Shown here piece after piece: positions 17,790 through 29,130 of a stretch of DNA of 64,000 nt. A program made the translations under genes and the position numbers. The notes beneath the pieces are model-generated. The model saw only the letters and a program-made list of their open reading frames with translations. It did not search any database and was not told the origin of the DNA. Source of the DNA: Hansfordia pulvinata. Taxonomy: Eukaryota; Ascomycota; Sordariomycetes; Xylariales. Position 1 is the first letter of the stretch. Each line of letters opens with the position of its first letter. The stretch covers positions 869,501-933,500 of the forward strand of contig BJKQ01000011.1 in assembly GCA_006538405.1 (NCBI GenBank), given 5' to 3'.

Positions 17790-20700
17790 CTACCTTCCCC
17801 GATTCGGTTTGCGCCTGATGAATGGATCCGAGGAAGCAGCAGGCTTCTTAGGCGGCGGCCTTGGGCCACCTTGGGCTGGCCATTGGCAGGCCCCTAGAAA
17901 CGCGTGAGTAACTATCCATCGGGAATGGCTTGACGAGCTCACCTTTGGGGCATTTGGCGGGGCATTCGGGGCTCTGTTTGGTCCATTGGGTGGACGAATG
18001 CTTGACGATGAGGGGCCAGAGGGCGGGATACCCAGAACGGACATGGCTGAGGGGTCCTGCGGGCGTGCCATGGCGCGAGGCGCACTCGGCACTGGCCTCT
18101 TGCCGGAAAGCAGGCCACTGGCAGGCTACGGAGTCGAGTCAGCTTGCCCGTCGTGTCTTTCACTTTGGCATGGATCATTTACCTTCTTGGGTGGTCTGTT
18201 CGGATCACTGTCCTCCCTAGGCCTCTTTTTCCCTTCTGAAGAATGGATCACTGGACGCTGTTCGTCATGGGCCACCTTGATCAGCTCTCCGCGATCGTTC
18301 AGCTCATCAAAGCCCCCAGTTACGTGGTTGTACCCAGGCCTTTCAAGAAGCGTGTATGTTTGCGGCAATTGAGGCGTCTTGTACTTGTCTCCAGACCCAG
18401 CAGGTCCTGAAGGGACGTCTTTCATGGCGACATCGGGCTTTGTGTCAACAGCAGCAGCTTTTGCCTCGCTCTTGACTGTGTTCTCCAACGGCGGTGGCGA
18501 ATCTGGTTTCTTCACCGGGATGTCGAAATCAGGGGGCGGCAGCTTGCGGCCAGGCTGACGGAGCATCGAGACGATATCACCAGTGGTGTAAAGGCCTCTG
18601 GACTTGGCGTTCCCAATCAGCTTGTTCCAGTATTCGCCCTGGGCGAGCGCCTTGGAATCACCGAGAACCCACAGAGACGATTTGGCACGGGTCAGACCGA
18701 CGTTCATACGACGAATGTCAGTCATGAAACCAATACCGCCTGTGGGTTTGGCGCGGACACAGGAGAAGATGATGATCTCACACTCTCGGCCTTGGAATGC
18801 GTCCGTAGTGTTGAACTCAATCTCGTCCGTAATCGTCGGGCCGTACTGGCGGGTGAACTCATCCCGAAGCCGATGGAGCTGGCCTTTGTATGGAGTGATA
18901 ATGCCGACTTTGCCCTTGATGTCGACCTTGGCATAGTCGGTGAGGAACCGCTCATAAAGCTGCATGGCGACTCTGATTTCGGCCGTGTTCTCGAGGGACC
19001 TGCCCTTGCGTCCCAGCTCCTGATTTCCCTTGACATCGAAGAATCGGTACGGGCCGAGAAGCTCGCTTTGGTGCCACGGTTGATATCGAAGTCTGCGCAT
19101 GTCGTCGCCATCCAGTAGGCGACTCTCGTAGAACTCTTGGCTCGGGAACTGGCTGATATCGGGATGCATACGATACTGTGTGTCGAGCAGATGCACGTCG
19201 CTGGGAGAGTTCTTCTGCATGCGTACGAACAGTGACTGGTCGTACCCGTAACGAGATGCAGACTGCGAAAGCACCGTCGGAGGTAGCTGCTTGGGGTCAC
19301 CAACAAGGATACACTTCTGGCAGCCGTACTTGAGCGGGATCAAGGCGCTCAGCTCGACACACTGAGCTGCCTCGTCGATGATAACCGTTTCGAATTCAAC
19401 GTTCAAGTTCTTGAACATCTCGTGGCCGCTTCCGCTGAGAGTGGCGCAGAGGACTTGGGAAGAATCGAGGATTTCCTGCTGGATCTTACGCCGCTGAATC
19501 TCGCTCTCACGAGCCGCTGTGAGCCCGCTGTCCTTGTCAGCGTCAATGCGTTGTCCGATATGGTTCTGCCGCTTCTTGAGCTCATCGAAGCTGCGTTGCA
19601 ACCGGTTCGTCAGGTCGCGGTCACCGCTAGCACGGGCGGACTCCAGTTGCGGCCTGAGCTCGTTGACTTCTTGTTTGATCTTCCCTGCTTCTTGGTGCAT
19701 CTGTTCCCTTGCACTTGGCCCTTTGTTCTCGCCGGAGCCTTCGATGCGGGCTTTGACGAGTTCGTCCAAGGTCACATCTCGAACACCAGCATTAATCGCA
19801 TCGCTGCGTCCCAGTCTGAGAACGTTGATCTTGTGGAAGGACCCCGTCGTTGATTTGACCCCTGCCTTCAAGCGCAGCACCAACTCGTCAACAGCCGCGT
19901 TACTGGGTGCGCAGACCAGGAGCTTCTTCGACGGCGTGCTGCTCCCAGTCTTGGGCAACGCCGGGCCCCTGATGGCCGTCCCGGTGTTGCCAGACCCGAA
20001 GCTGCCGGTCAACAAGGCGCCAACCATTGCGATGATGGTCTTGGTTTTGCCCGTTCCGGGAGGTCTGGACGGGTTAGCAGGTTTCATCGTAGCAGTCGCA
20101 CGAGAGGCGTGGATCTTACCCTTGAACTAGGGTGAATGCATCATTTTCCTTGGCATTCAGAATGGCCTTCGCCTGACCAGGGTTGAGCTGATAGTTGCCC
20201 ATGACTTTGTTGATAGCTTCGTCGCCGAACTTGAGCATGGGCGAGGGCTTGGCTTCGAGAATCTCCTGCATCAAGTCGTAGTACTGTAGAGATCGCAGAG
20301 CTGCGTATTCACGCTCAATGGTCGTCATGTTGGTGATCCTGGTGGCGTACAGTTCGGCTTGAGGCATCAAGATAGAGAGGATGGGGCCAGCTTTACCGCT
20401 TATGCGGTAGGATACCTCCATACTGCCCTTCTTGAATTGGGTTCGCCAAATTCTTGCCAGGCAGTGAGGCTCATCCTGTACCTCGAGGGGGTTCGACGCA
20501 GTGGACAGGAGAACAATGTCTCCTTCGGAGAGAAACCGGTCTCGGTCCTTGTTTTTCTCGATTGGCATTGCGGTGCTCACCTCGATAAACTTGTCCACGG
20601 CCATTCGGTTAACGACTTTGATCCCGAAGGGCTTGGCAGTCGATTCAGCCTTGTCCGTAACAAAGGATCTCCAAGCTTCGTTGATCAAGAGCGGCAAGAA

Positions 20701-23700
20701 GGTCTCCATAAATTGAGTTGGCTCCCCATAGCTGTTGGCAACCTTCTTGCATTCCCAGCCGTTCGGGGGGTCTTCACCCTCGTGGAAAATATCCCACTCA
20801 AGAATAGCTTGGTGCAGTTGGTCCATGTTGGGAATCAGGCGAGCTCTCATATCCTTGGCCGACCTCACGATCTTTTGCTTCTTGACTGGGCCGCGATTCA
20901 GCACCTTCATGGAACTGACGCCCTTGGAAGTCGCGGCTCCCTTGTGCGCGGTACCGGTTCGAGCCAGGTAAGCTGCATCGTCTTCAGAATCGTCCTCGTC
21001 TTCCGAAGATGAGTTGACCATGATCTCGCTCTTTTCAGGTGCGTGGTCCTTCCCTTGGATCCCGGATAGCCCACGCAAGCCGGAACCCTCTCCTGTGACA
21101 GTAGGCTTTGGCGCTCGCAAAGCTTTCGCATGCGCGATGGCGCTAGCCTTTGCTCTTTCTTTCTCCTCCTTCTCTCTTGCGCGCTTCTCCCTCATGCTTG
21201 CTTGAGCCAGACTCGGATCGGGCTTCGGAGCGGCTTGTTGTCTGGCCTTCATCTTCTCCAGCGTGGACAAAGTCTTCTTGTCTGTGGACGCACCGCCCTG
21301 CATGAGTTCGCGCACATCAGCCTTGCCGGACCTAACAGTAGGCTTTTCGATAGGCTTGTCCTTGCGTGCGGGCTTGGGCAACTCATCCATGGATTTGGAC
21401 CAGATGTCGATTTTGGTCTGCCTCTTAGTCGGACCAACCTTGTTAGCGGACAAGAACTGAACGTCTACCTCTTCCTCCTCCTCCAACCGCATGGCGCGGA
21501 CAATTTCTGCCCTCTGCGCGTCGGTTAAGTTGGTACCAATCGTGTACTTTCCGACGTGGTTCTTGACGACGGCAGACTTGATGAACTGCCAAGAGTTGAC
21601 CGGCATGTCCAGTTCGTGATCACCCAGTCGTTTGAGCAACTTGCACACAATCTTAACGATCAAGTCAACAAGATATGTGTCCTTCAGGCGAATCATCTTG
21701 ACCAGACCATCGCAAAGGAATTGCGGTAGCTTGAGGATATCCTTCATCACGTTCGCGTCGCCTGTTTCCGAATCGCTTGGTGAGGTGCGGGAGTGTGAGC
21801 TGAGCGCAGACGCTAAAAGACCGTCTTGCTCCAGGAGAGCATCAGCCAGGTTCATCGCTTCACGACAAAAAGTCTTCATGGTGTCCATCTCTACCATGCG
21901 ACTCCAGGCGTCTGTTTGCTTGAAGGCGATGTCGAGGAACTCCCACTGCGTCTTCCACCACGCACTGATGACCTGTCGCTCGCCGTACGATAAGGTCTTA
22001 GAACGCAGAAGACCGGACGAGGGGTCGCAGAGGGCGCCAACGATGTCCAGAGAGTAACGGATAGTAGGGCGCTGCGAGGACCAGGGCTGTGTCTTGCCGT
22101 TAATAGAAGCCACAGTCTTGCTGAATGAAGATATAAAAGGCACAAAGTTGCGGTCGTCAGACAGAAGAGTTTGCACTGCATCTGCACGTCTGAACTCGTC
22201 AGTCATTGTCTTGATGAGAGATGTCCCGGCTTCGTTGATGATCTCTTCACCATGAATCAGGAGCCCAGTGAACGTTCGAAGCGTGGCAGGGTCGAAGCAA
22301 AGATTCCTGAGGTCGGCTTTGTCGAAGTCCTCTAACCGCTCAAGCATGCGAGCAACCGCAGCCATGGTCTGTTGGAATTCCTTGTTGAACTCTGCCTTGG
22401 GCGCAGATAACTTCTGTTTCTTCAGGGGCAGATAAATCTCAACCATGGTCAGCGACTCGGTCGCCATGAGCATGGTCTTTGCCAACTCGGTTGTGTGCGG
22501 ACTCATCGTCTCTGTAAATGCATCCCAAAGCCCGGGAGAATCTCGTCGGATTTCGCGCTGGAAATGGTTGTCATTCTCAAGGGCGCGAGCCTCCTCAGCG
22601 GCAATACGCGAGTCGAGCATCAGAGCTGAGCGAATGACGGTCAGAGCTGCATTGTAGAAGGTCGCATAACGGGCGTCGCCCTTGGTCGCGAGGGCGGCAA
22701 ACTCGTTGATGAGCGCCTTGTGTTTGAGAGCGGCGTTGAGCGTGCCGTTTGTCTGAACGGTGGAGCCTGCGTAGAGCTTGTAAGCCGGGGAGACAAACGC
22801 GGTCAGCGTTGAAGCCAGCGTCTGGACGGCGGCAAGGTAGCAGGCCATTTGACCCTCTTTGCTCAAGGCAGGATCAGACGCAAAGACTTCTATCAAGTGA
22901 CGCAGAAGAAAGTCGCACACATCGCTCTTCTGGTTTGTTGGCAGCGAGTCAATGAGTGGCTCTATCCATAGAGTTGCTTCGGCCGAGTCCAGCATGCCCG
23001 GGTCTGCCGACTTTTGCAGAAGGGTGCTGTAAACGGGGTTTTTGAAGACCTGCTCAGCGATCGCCACGCGGGAAAAGTTGCTGTAAGCGCTCCAAAAAGT
23101 CCCGGGCGCTTTACGAATCAGCTCAGAAAAGACTTTGAGCAAGGGCCCCAGGACCGCGTCTGAGGGCAGGAGCATGTGACCGATCAAGAGATCGAAAATA
23201 CTCGGCGCCTCCAGGGCGCGCAAAGAGTTCTCAACTACGTCCTTGTCCAACGTTTTCAAAATGTATTGGAAGTTCTCCCAAAAGAGGGCGATTCGCTCGA
23301 AAGACGTGCTCTGGCTGTTGACTGTATTCATGGCGGCCCAGAGGTTGTCCTTGACCGTCCACTCGAAATCCTCCGCAGTGATGCGATTTTGCCTGGACCA
23401 GTTGCTGACAGCAAAGGCATTGCGGACCTTGTTCTCATCGAACAGGAAATGCGTCATTACTGGCAGGATCTCGGGCAGCTTCAAGACCTTGCGGCGCTGG
23501 ATGTTCTCGAAGACATAATTGAAATGCTGTCGGTTCTCGGGGATGCTGAGGTACGGCATGCAACAGAGTGCTTCATAGAGGGCAATGAGCATGGACGTCT
23601 GCTCCTGCTCTATGAAGGTTTTCTGCTCCACAATGCCCTTGTGGTTCTTGATAAACTCCTCGGCCCCGATCAGGCCTCGGTTTATGCGGTCAAAATCGAA

Positions 23701-24191
23701 GTTATTGAGCGAATTGCTCAATACGGCAACATCGTCACTCGAAAACAGCCTGTAAGGGGGGTCAGTCTGTGCTCGGCGGGGCACAAAGATTTGGCGGGCG
23801 GCTTGTGCCTGGCTAAGAATGGGGTGGCCTACTGCTCAAGGTCTTTCTTGAAGGACTCGCGGCTTCTGTGCCAGTTGCGAACGCAGTTGGCGCAAGCCTG
23901 CAGGAATGGTTCTACGCGGTTCTTGAACTGGTCGATGAGCTTTCCCTGGGTGGATGGGCTCTGCTCGAGGCCGAGGACCAGAGAGCAGTTGTAGGTGATG
24001 TGGAGGCGCTCCTCGTAGTCGGATATTCTCTGTTTCTTGACGTCGCTGGTGATCTCGCCATCGGCGTCGGGGTCGTCGTATTCTTCGTCGTCATCGTCGG
24101 AGAGCTTGGGGCACAGTAGATGGCGGTCGTGGGGAATGGCTTCGAGCTGGGCGAAGCTGTTTTCAAAGGAAGAATCAGAGGTGGCAGCCAT
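17790..24191 (-). CDS. SEN1: SEN1 superfamily 1 RNA/DNA helicase
   Basis: Four exons on the minus strand: 24191..23833, 23749..20120, 20064..18183 and 18125..17790, together 6207 nt (2068 residues) with every junction in frame. The long N-terminal helical region matches the SEN1 N-terminal domain. The helicase core shows motif I GPPGTGKTKT (near residue 1330, spanning intron 2), motif II VIIDEAAQ (near 1560), VGDPKQLPPTV, QYRMHPDIS, TPYKGQ, DAFQGRECEII and VGLTRAKSSLWVLGD. Sen1 unwinds RNA-DNA hybrids and ends non-coding transcription with Nrd1/Nab3 in yeast; it acts in the nucleus. KKPAASSDPFIRRK near the end looks like the basic tail or nuclear signal. A GTGAGC...CTAG 49-nt stretch inside exon 4 could be an extra intron but would change the tail. 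Confidence 0.95.
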
Positions 24192-25690
24192 GATGGGCCG
24201 TGTCGGGCATACTGCCTGGTTGGTGTGCAGCAGTCAGGCTGAATGGCGGATAATTGAAATCGGAAATGGAAGAGTTGAACGAGTCCCGGGAAATACGAGC
24301 GCGTTGAAAGAGCGTGATCGAGCCGGAGATGCGGTTTACAACAGAAACGAAGGTAGTCGTGTCGGGTATCTAGCGACGTCGATGCCGGGCAGACCAGGGT
24401 CGGACAGATTGTGGGAAAGATGGGGCGACTCGAAATAGACGGCGGTGGGCGGGAGATGAGGAAGTGAAGGAGATGAACGGTGAGGCCCGAGGAGGGTGAA
24501 GGGTGTATGAGATCCGCGCGTGACGTTGAGCTGCGGCGTGATGAATGAGCGAGCAGCAGGTTTGAATTGAACTGAGGTTTCAATATCGCAGATGCGGATT
24601 GACGTACAAGCCGGCCCTAAGCCCGGGCGCAATGTGGGACCCTGGAGCGAGGCAGCGTCGAGGTAGTCGTCCGCCTGGTTATGCACACGAGATACTTGGG
24701 AGGACTTGCTTGGCTTGGCGACAGCAGGTTCCAAGCTGGATGACCACTGGCGTCGGCAGGCGAACGCGTTACTGCCGCGACGCGGGTCTCTCCTGGAGGA
24801 TTCGGCTACAAGGCTTAATTGATTCGGTACCTGTGGGCAGCGGTGGTATTCATGCTTGGCAAGGTCCCCTGGCTCCCGCCGAAGTACAGTTGGACCTTCA
24901 AAGCGTTAGACTTCAGTGGGAACAGCACGTTGCCCCAGTCGACTTGGACTTCCTTCTACGAGTACTCGTACACCCATATCATCCTCACCTCCAGCGTCTG
25001 GGCTGGTGATCGCGAGGCGATGGTCTGTTTGCATCCATAGACAAAAACGTCGCTGACTTTCAATTATGAAGCAGCATCTTTCACGCTCATGTTGACAATT
25101 TACCGATGCCGTTGACAGTAAATGTTTCCTATTCCCGCTTTTTGACGACCCTTGATCAGCAGCAGATGCTTATGCGACGACACTCACAATTTCATCAGAG
25201 CAAATGCTTGAAATACTCCGGATGCAGCATGAGCCATCGTAGCCTGTCCGCCAGGACCTCTGCACCAGCCTCTCACTCCCCGCCCGTATCTACTGTATCA
25301 GCACCGCTGGTCAGGGGGTCGCCCAGCCGGCAGGCGTATTTTCGCAAGATGCATACGCCACACCCCGCCTGGTTGTTCATGTGACTGGTAGTGCTCGATG
25401 GGCTGGCTGGCTTTGCGGCCGCGCCAGGCGTTCGATACTTTTGTGGCCTGGAGCCCAACAAGGCGGACTGCCACGTTTTTCTGCCCAGCCCGGAGCGGTG
25501 GCGCAAAGATCTACGCTCGCCGTGTTGTGTGGTCTACAGCCTTGCTTGTTACGCGGGTAACGTTTGTGTAAGACGTGAGACGGACCGGACGTTTATATTC
25601 CGAAGCACCCCCTCGGCTTTGCAACATGTCTCGGCCCTTTTGTGTTCCTGTATCTGGCTGCTCGCCTGGCCCGTCTATGCAAGAAGCATC
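24192..25690. other. Divergent promoter region, SEN1 and EthD genes
   Basis: Both flanking genes start from this 1.5-kb interval. A palindrome TACGAGTACTCGTA lies at 24957-24970 and a TTTATATT element at about 25592-25599, 92 bases before the EthD ATG. No gene is supported inside. Confidence 0.55.
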
Positions 25691-26309
25691 ATGGTCCGCC
25701 TCACAACCTCCCTCGCCACCGCAGCAACGGTGATCTACGCGGCAACCCCGGCAGCGGCTCACGATGGCACTGGGGGCCTCACGCAAATGGTCACTTACGT
25801 GAAGCGCCACCCGTCCTGGACCCATCAGGCCTTCCTGGACTACTGGGCAAAGCAGCATGCACCCAAGGTCGTCCCTCTAGCCACGCATTTCAACATCACC
25901 CGTTACCAGCAGGTAGGATAGAGCTTCCAACTCCCTTCTTTACATTACCCCAGCCAACCTTCCCCATGCCATGCAGATCCAAGTAGGGGGCAAGATTCTG
26001 CCCACCTCGACAAACGCCTCGGTTGCTACCCCCGAGGGTAACGTCCCGGTCGATTTCGACGGCATCGCCACGTTCCTCTACTCTAGGCCCGAGGATTTGG
26101 CCGCCATGCTGGCCCACCCGTACTACCTCGAGGTAGTAGCCCCAGACGAGGCGCGGTTCATCGACAAGGCGGCCCCCGGCGGGGGAATGGTGGCCACGTT
26201 TGTCGGCACGACGGTTGAGGCGGTCGATGGCGGCGCGGACGCCTGGGTCGCCGGAGACGAGGAGACACGCCAGGAGTACCGCCGCGTTTTTCAGACGTAC
26301 GTTTCGTGA
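25691..26309 (+). CDS. Secreted EthD-domain protein
   Basis: Two exons, 25691..25912 and 25977..26309 (64-nt intron, GTAGGA donor, CAG acceptor), give 184 residues. The first 23 residues form a signal peptide (MVRLTTSLATAATVIYAATPAAA). The EthD region follows: MVTYVKRHPSWTHQAFLDYWAKQHAP is the usual opening of this dimeric alpha/beta barrel, and the second half contains DFDGIATFLYSRPEDL and HPYYLEVVAPDEARFID, which fits the typical spacing. EthD proteins include accessory or dehydratase-like enzymes of polyketide and ether degradation, but the reaction here cannot be told. A secreted EthD is less common than the cytosolic kind. The ATG at 25691 is preferred over upstream codons because it begins the signal peptide. 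Confidence 0.82.
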
Positions 26310-26957
26310 CAGTCTATTCCTTTCTGCTCGACTCGAGTGGTGAGAGTTTAGCAGCTGGGCATGATTGCGGAACTTCGGTTCCAGGTTGCTCGGGGAACTG
26401 TGGATGCCGCCACTTACATTACACCGAGTGAAGAGAGTACCTAAAGGTCCATTGTGCAGTGGCTGGAGCCGGTTTGGCTGGCGCAGTCCTGGCTCCCTCC
26501 ATTTCATGGTATCCGGAGTGGGACGAACCCGCGGAGGTAGGTGAAGAGGTATTGGAAGGACTGAAATTAGACTGGAATTGCCTTCAATGTGGTGGATTGA
26601 TGCCGACTCGACATCTCAAGGCCTGGACTTCATCTAGACAGGCGATCACACTTTTGGCTAGGAGACAGTTCAGCTGGAGGCCCAGCATATTTAAACCGTC
26701 ACCCTATAACTCGAGTGAGCAGTTGGATAAAACAGTATAGAAGACTCATTCGCCCTGTATGAGTGCGTTGCTACAGAGATGGGGTTGATGCTATATGGTC
26801 AGCTTTGACGATAACTACAAGGAAAGGGTAAGTAACGACAGTCCGTAATATCTATCTCGCGCAGCAACAATTTCAATGATCCTCGGATCGGGCCATTGGG
26901 TAAAGCAGCAAAGACTAGATACTGACGCAGCAAAAAAACAAGCATTATATCGTCCCT
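26310..26957. other. Convergent intergenic region
   Basis: 3' flanks of the EthD gene and of the glycosylase gene. AT-richer than the neighbouring exons; nothing else seen. Confidence 0.6.
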
Positions 26958-28361
26958 TCAGCCACGTTCATCTTCGGTGGAATGAGTGTCTTTATCGTTC
27001 GACTTCCGTTTTCTCGGCACTCCGATCCTCGCCGTGGGCTGTTTTTTGTCATAGCGATCAAGCAGATGCTCCAATGGACATGTCGTCTTGTGCCACTCGC
27101 CGGTTCCCACCACTGTATCCCTTCGACACTTCCCGCATGACTTCCCATGCCGGATGAGTAACTGGTGCAGACCGTATTTCAAGCTGTCCGGGCAACGAAA
27201 CTCGAGATGACTGAAGACCTGGTCGACTGAGGCAGTTCGAGGAACCCAGCCCAACCAACGGGCGAACTTGTCCACATGTGTGTCGACCGCAAGACAAGGC
27301 CGCTGCAAGCAGAAAAGGATGACACAGGCTGACGTTTTGACGCCGACCCCAGGGTACTTGGTGAACTCCCGCATCGCTTTCTCGGTCGAGTAATCGCGCA
27401 TGTGGTCCAACGACAGGGCCTTAGTCTCCGCTTTGATGGTGCCGATGCATTTGTTGCTGGTCACTCTGTGCTCTGTCCCATCTCCGATAATTGACTCGTC
27501 AGAGCCCATCCCGTTGACGGATGCTTCACGCCTTTGAAGATTGTCTTGAAATACCATGTCAAGAATGGTCTTGATGCTGGTCGCCTCCTTGTTCGCCAGA
27601 CCACCTACCCGAATGGCTTCGACCAAATCTTCCTTTGGCGACTCTCGGACTTTGTTCCAGTCGATGCTTCCTTTGCCAATACCGTCCTCCAAGACGCCAA
27701 ACTTCTCAACCAAGCCCTTGATCATTCGATCAGCATTCTCAAAGGTGGTGGCTCCGCTAAGCAAGGTTCGCAGCAGTGCATCCAGAACAGAGGGCACCTC
27801 ACCACATCCTGCGATCTCAAGCGAAGGGGCTGGGATGGCTTGGGGCGCGTGAGGCGCGACATCGCTGTGGATGCGGGCAAGAATTGCGTACACCTCTTCA
27901 CATTGCTCGACAGAGGGGGCGATCCATTTGGGAAAGGGCGTACTCCCAGGAGTCAATCCGTATGATTTGCTTCTGGGTGTGCTGGCACCTTGTTTGATCA
28001 CTTGTGGTCTGGGATCTGCCGACAGCTCGTTGGCGACAGAACCAACACCACGTAGCTGGATATTTGCGGTTGAAGAGGCTGTGGGCTCTTCCTGGCTCTG
28101 CGATGGCCCCTTTTCCTGTACCTCAATGCCCTCGACTCGGATAGGTGTTTTGCTGCGGCTTGGGCCCCCATAGAATATCTTTCTCGTCCGTGGTCTCAGT
28201 CGGTGAATCGGGTCCGCGGTCAAGCGTTCTGGTGCATCCTGGGAGCTGTTGTGGCTTTTGGCTGTCCCTGAAGTGAGCCATGTTTGTGAGCCAGCCTCTG
28301 GAGCAGATGCTGTTGATTCCCGGTCAATCTCTGTCTCTGCCTTGATGACGAGGACGCTCAT
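26958..28361 (-). CDS. HhH-GPD base-excision DNA glycosylase (endonuclease III superfamily)
   Basis: Single exon of 467 residues from ATG 28361. The N-terminal third is polar and probably disordered (nuclear-type basic stretches such as HRLRPRTRKIF). The HhH-GPD fold fills the C-terminal half: the helix-hairpin-helix KYPGVGVKTSACVILFCL carries the catalytic-site Lys, and PCLAVDTHVDKFARWLGW carries the conserved Asp. Such enzymes excise damaged or mismatched bases. Three Cys near the end (CGKC...TTCPLEHLL) resemble the last part of an iron-sulphur loop, but the spacing differs from the bacterial C-x6-C-x2-C-x5-C pattern, so cluster binding is uncertain. The frame is open upstream to 28640, so the start could be further 5', but that part has low protein character. 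Confidence 0.78.
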   Translation of the reverse strand: MSVLVIKAETEIDRESTASAPEAGSQTWLTSGTAKSHNSSQDAPERLTADPIHRLRPRTRKIFYGGPSRSKTPIRVEGIEVQEKGPSQSQEEPTASSTANIQLRGVGSVANELSADPRPQVIKQGASTPRSKSYGLTPGSTPFPKWIAPSVEQCEEVYAILARIHSDVAPHAPQAIPAPSLEIAGCGEVPSVLDALLRTLLSGATTFENADRMIKGLVEKFGVLEDGIGKGSIDWNKVRESPKEDLVEAIRVGGLANKEATSIKTILDMVFQDNLQRREASVNGMGSDESIIGDGTEHRVTSNKCIGTIKAETKALSLDHMRDYSTEKAMREFTKYPGVGVKTSACVILFCLQRPCLAVDTHVDKFARWLGWVPRTASVDQVFSHLEFRCPDSLKYGLHQLLIRHGKSCGKCRRDTVVGTGEWHKTTCPLEHLLDRYDKKQPTARIGVPRKRKSNDKDTHSTEDERG

Positions 28362-29130
28362 AGCGAGTGGGAGCCGCAACGCCTCGCAGACCAAGCCAAG
28401 TAGAAACCCGTTCCGACCCTGCGTAGTCTCAAATACTGCGCCCTCGACAGCAGTTCCACCTCGAGATGAGCGAGTCGACCAGCAAGTCAACGACGAAGCT
28501 CGTGTCGAAAGTGACGCGGTCGATAACAGTCGGTGTGTCCGAGGCCGGAATCTGGAGTCATTCGTTGTCCGAATGCGAATTCTGCGCGGGCAGGACATAA
28601 ACCTTTGGGGCAGGTCCGCTGCTGTCCAGGGAAGGCACATACAAAGCCCGTGTATTTGACTTTTGGCACCCCGCTCCTATCCGTAGCCACCGCACCGCAG
28701 CTTCCCCGCGACACCGGGTCTCCATTACCCCTGGAAACAGCAGTCACGACTCCAGCACCCGGGTAGAAGATACATGCCCCATGATGAGCCTGCTTCATGC
28801 TCTTCCAAGCAGGCTGCAGAACCGTGGAGCTGCAAAACCCAGGCGCGCCTGGCAACTGCCAGACCTCCAAGAAAATTGTAGGTTGGGAGGTAGGTAGATT
28901 CCCAAGGGCTTCACCATGGACTAGTCTCCTTCATGTCACCGGTGTACATCTGAATGCGTCCAAACGATGAGTGATCATAAACATCTTGCATCTCGCTCAA
29001 TTCCATTTTGCTGCAAGCTTGTGGGTTTTCTACATACGCAGGGAATGACTGTGCATCATCTAAGTTCAGGCCGACCCCGATTACAAAGTTAAAAACGAAC
29101 GCATGTGAGTTAACCACAATCGCAACCCGT
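28362..29130. other. Intergenic region before the glycosylase gene
   Basis: Promoter side of the glycosylase and 3' side of the pirin gene. The reading frame of the glycosylase stays open to 28640. No separate gene is supported. Confidence 0.5.

Noticed and set aside
25391..25690. Upstream in-frame extension of the EthD gene
   Set aside because: It contains no conserved sequence and would hide the signal peptide.
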